Origin: Chara braunii
Taxonomy: Eukaryota; Streptophyta; Charophyceae; Charales; Characeae
Direction: 5' to 3'
Assembly (NCBI GenBank): GCA_003427395.1
Contig: BFEA01000281.1
Span: forward strand, 185,127-214,971
Length of the DNA stretch: 29,845 nucleotides
Shown: piece after piece, positions 29,101 through 29,845 of the stretch
Layout: every line of letters begins with the position of its first letter
How positions within the stretch are numbered: the stretch's first letter is position 1
Translations under genes and position numbers: made by a program
Notes under the pieces: model-generated
What the model was told of the DNA's origin: nothing
The model's input: only the letters and a program-made list of their open reading frames with translations
The model's database searches: none

Positions 29101-29185
29101 CTTTTTTTTATTTTTTTAAAGAAAATTGTGCCAATCTATTCGTGGGGAGCAGCACGTGCTGGGAACCGGGCCCAGTGCCCCTTAT
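29101..29185 (-). mobile_element. Retroposon 3' end, LINE tail type
   Basis: On the minus strand: stem-loop CTGGG-CCCGGTT-CCCAG (29159-29175), CACGTGCTGCTCCCCACGAATAG, a short spacer, and an A-rich tail (T-rich on plus at 29101-29117). The 5' limit is unclear; adjoining GATGATTGAGG-type microrepeats run to about 29290. Confidence 0.65.
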
Positions 29186-29627
29186 AATGAAAATACATTG
29201 ATGATTGGCGATTGATGGTAATTTATGATAATTTGGGATGATTGAGGATCATTTAGGATGCTTTAGGATGTCAGAGTGGATGATTGAGGTCATGAAATAG
29301 AGCTAGATGATGACTAATCAGAATGATTGTCTACTGGATTGGTATGGGCAGTGTACAATGTATACTATGCCCCAGCCGAAGGAAAACACAGGCTTAGGTT
29401 GTTTAAGCTTTTGTTGGGCACGGTCCCCTGCGGAGATGGACTACCACTTATACTTATCATAGACCGGAACACAATTCTACAGCCTGACATTGACTCAACC
29501 ACAATGCAGCCACCCTCTGTAACTGCACTTCGACTAACGGCAATGAGAGCGCAACGACACTCGTCGACGGATGCGCGCACATATATCTTCGTCCACGTGA
29601 TCCAATTTTCCCATGGGTAGGGACATC

Positions 29628-29649
29628 TTTTTTTTTTTTTTTTTTTTTT
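29628..29649. repeat. Poly(T) tract between ATGGGTA(G/A)GGACATC repeats
   Basis: CATGGGTAGGGACATC (29612-29627) and CATGGGTAAGGACATC (29650-29665) flank the T run. This is a good candidate for a target-site duplication around a tail-only or excised insertion. Confidence 0.7.
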
Positions 29650-29818
29650 CATGGGTAAGGACATCGCTGACTGCATCTCAACGATTATCACATAGGCGGC
29701 TAAATGTCGGTTTTCTGATTGCTGCCTTGCTACCCTTGCTCCAAATGGTGGAAGTGCTTCTCTCCCCTGCGTTGGACCACCTCCCCCTATTGGTCACCCT
29801 TAAACGAGGATTGCTTCT

Positions 29819-29845
29819 CCTTTTTTTTTCTTTTTTTTTTTTTTT
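29819..29845. repeat. Poly(T) at window end
   Basis: A T run with one C, cut by the window border. 29666-29818 shows no feature. Confidence 0.9.

Overview
This window is repeat-rich nuclear DNA from a eukaryote. It has simple-sequence tracts, poly(A)/poly(T) runs, one unresolved base inside a poly(T) run (4147, a draft-assembly sign), many miniature foldback elements and two large non-LTR retrotransposons (LINEs). No single-copy host gene, rRNA gene or functional tRNA gene could be recognised. The LINE proteins combine a gag-like ORF1 carrying a zinc knuckle with an ORF2 carrying endonuclease, reverse transcriptase and a C-terminal zf-RVT-like Cys/His motif. That combination is best known from plants and their algal relatives, so a large-genome streptophyte (a charophyte-like alga or land plant) is my low-confidence guess for the source.

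Layout. 1-9600 is a mosaic of small repeats: a Gly-Pro-type hexamer minisatellite (1146-1446), a GA microsatellite (1675-1754), short poly(A) retroposon ends (2216-2376, 4935-5003, a remnant at 6836), several foldback families (2507-2931, 3534-3600, 3915-4090, 4505-4565, 5005-5162, 5256-5410, 6376-6480, 9024-9179), a tRNA-derived SINE head (7146-7218) and an array of hammerhead ribozyme cores (5742-6162). 9600-28750 is dominated by two LINEs. 28763-29845 is unremarkable apart from one more retroposon end and T tracts.

The two LINEs are each split by one event. LINE1 runs forward from about 9630 to 16118 and its missing 3' end lies on the minus strand at 22575-20427. LINE2 has its 5' part on the minus strand at 17646-16119 and the rest forward at 22576-28747. 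Flipping 16119-22575 (6457 bp) restores both elements codon for codon with no bases gained or lost. Independently, a perfect 15-bp target-site duplication of LINE2 is found at 17647-17661 (inverted) and at 28748-28762, directly after its poly(A) tail. This is a reciprocal inversion whose two breakpoints fall in two different LINEs, after both had inserted.

The most interesting small-scale signal is at 5872-6162. Two complete type-I hammerhead ribozyme cores (5899-5935 and 6015-6051) sit inside a short element with perfect 27-bp inverted termini, lodged in a TA repeat, next to a decayed core at 5742-5778 and a truncated one at 6146-6162. A second RNA-level signal is a covarying stem-loop just before the poly(A) or AAT tail of the LINEs. 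The short retroposon ends share it, which suggests that the LINE reverse transcriptase mobilises them.
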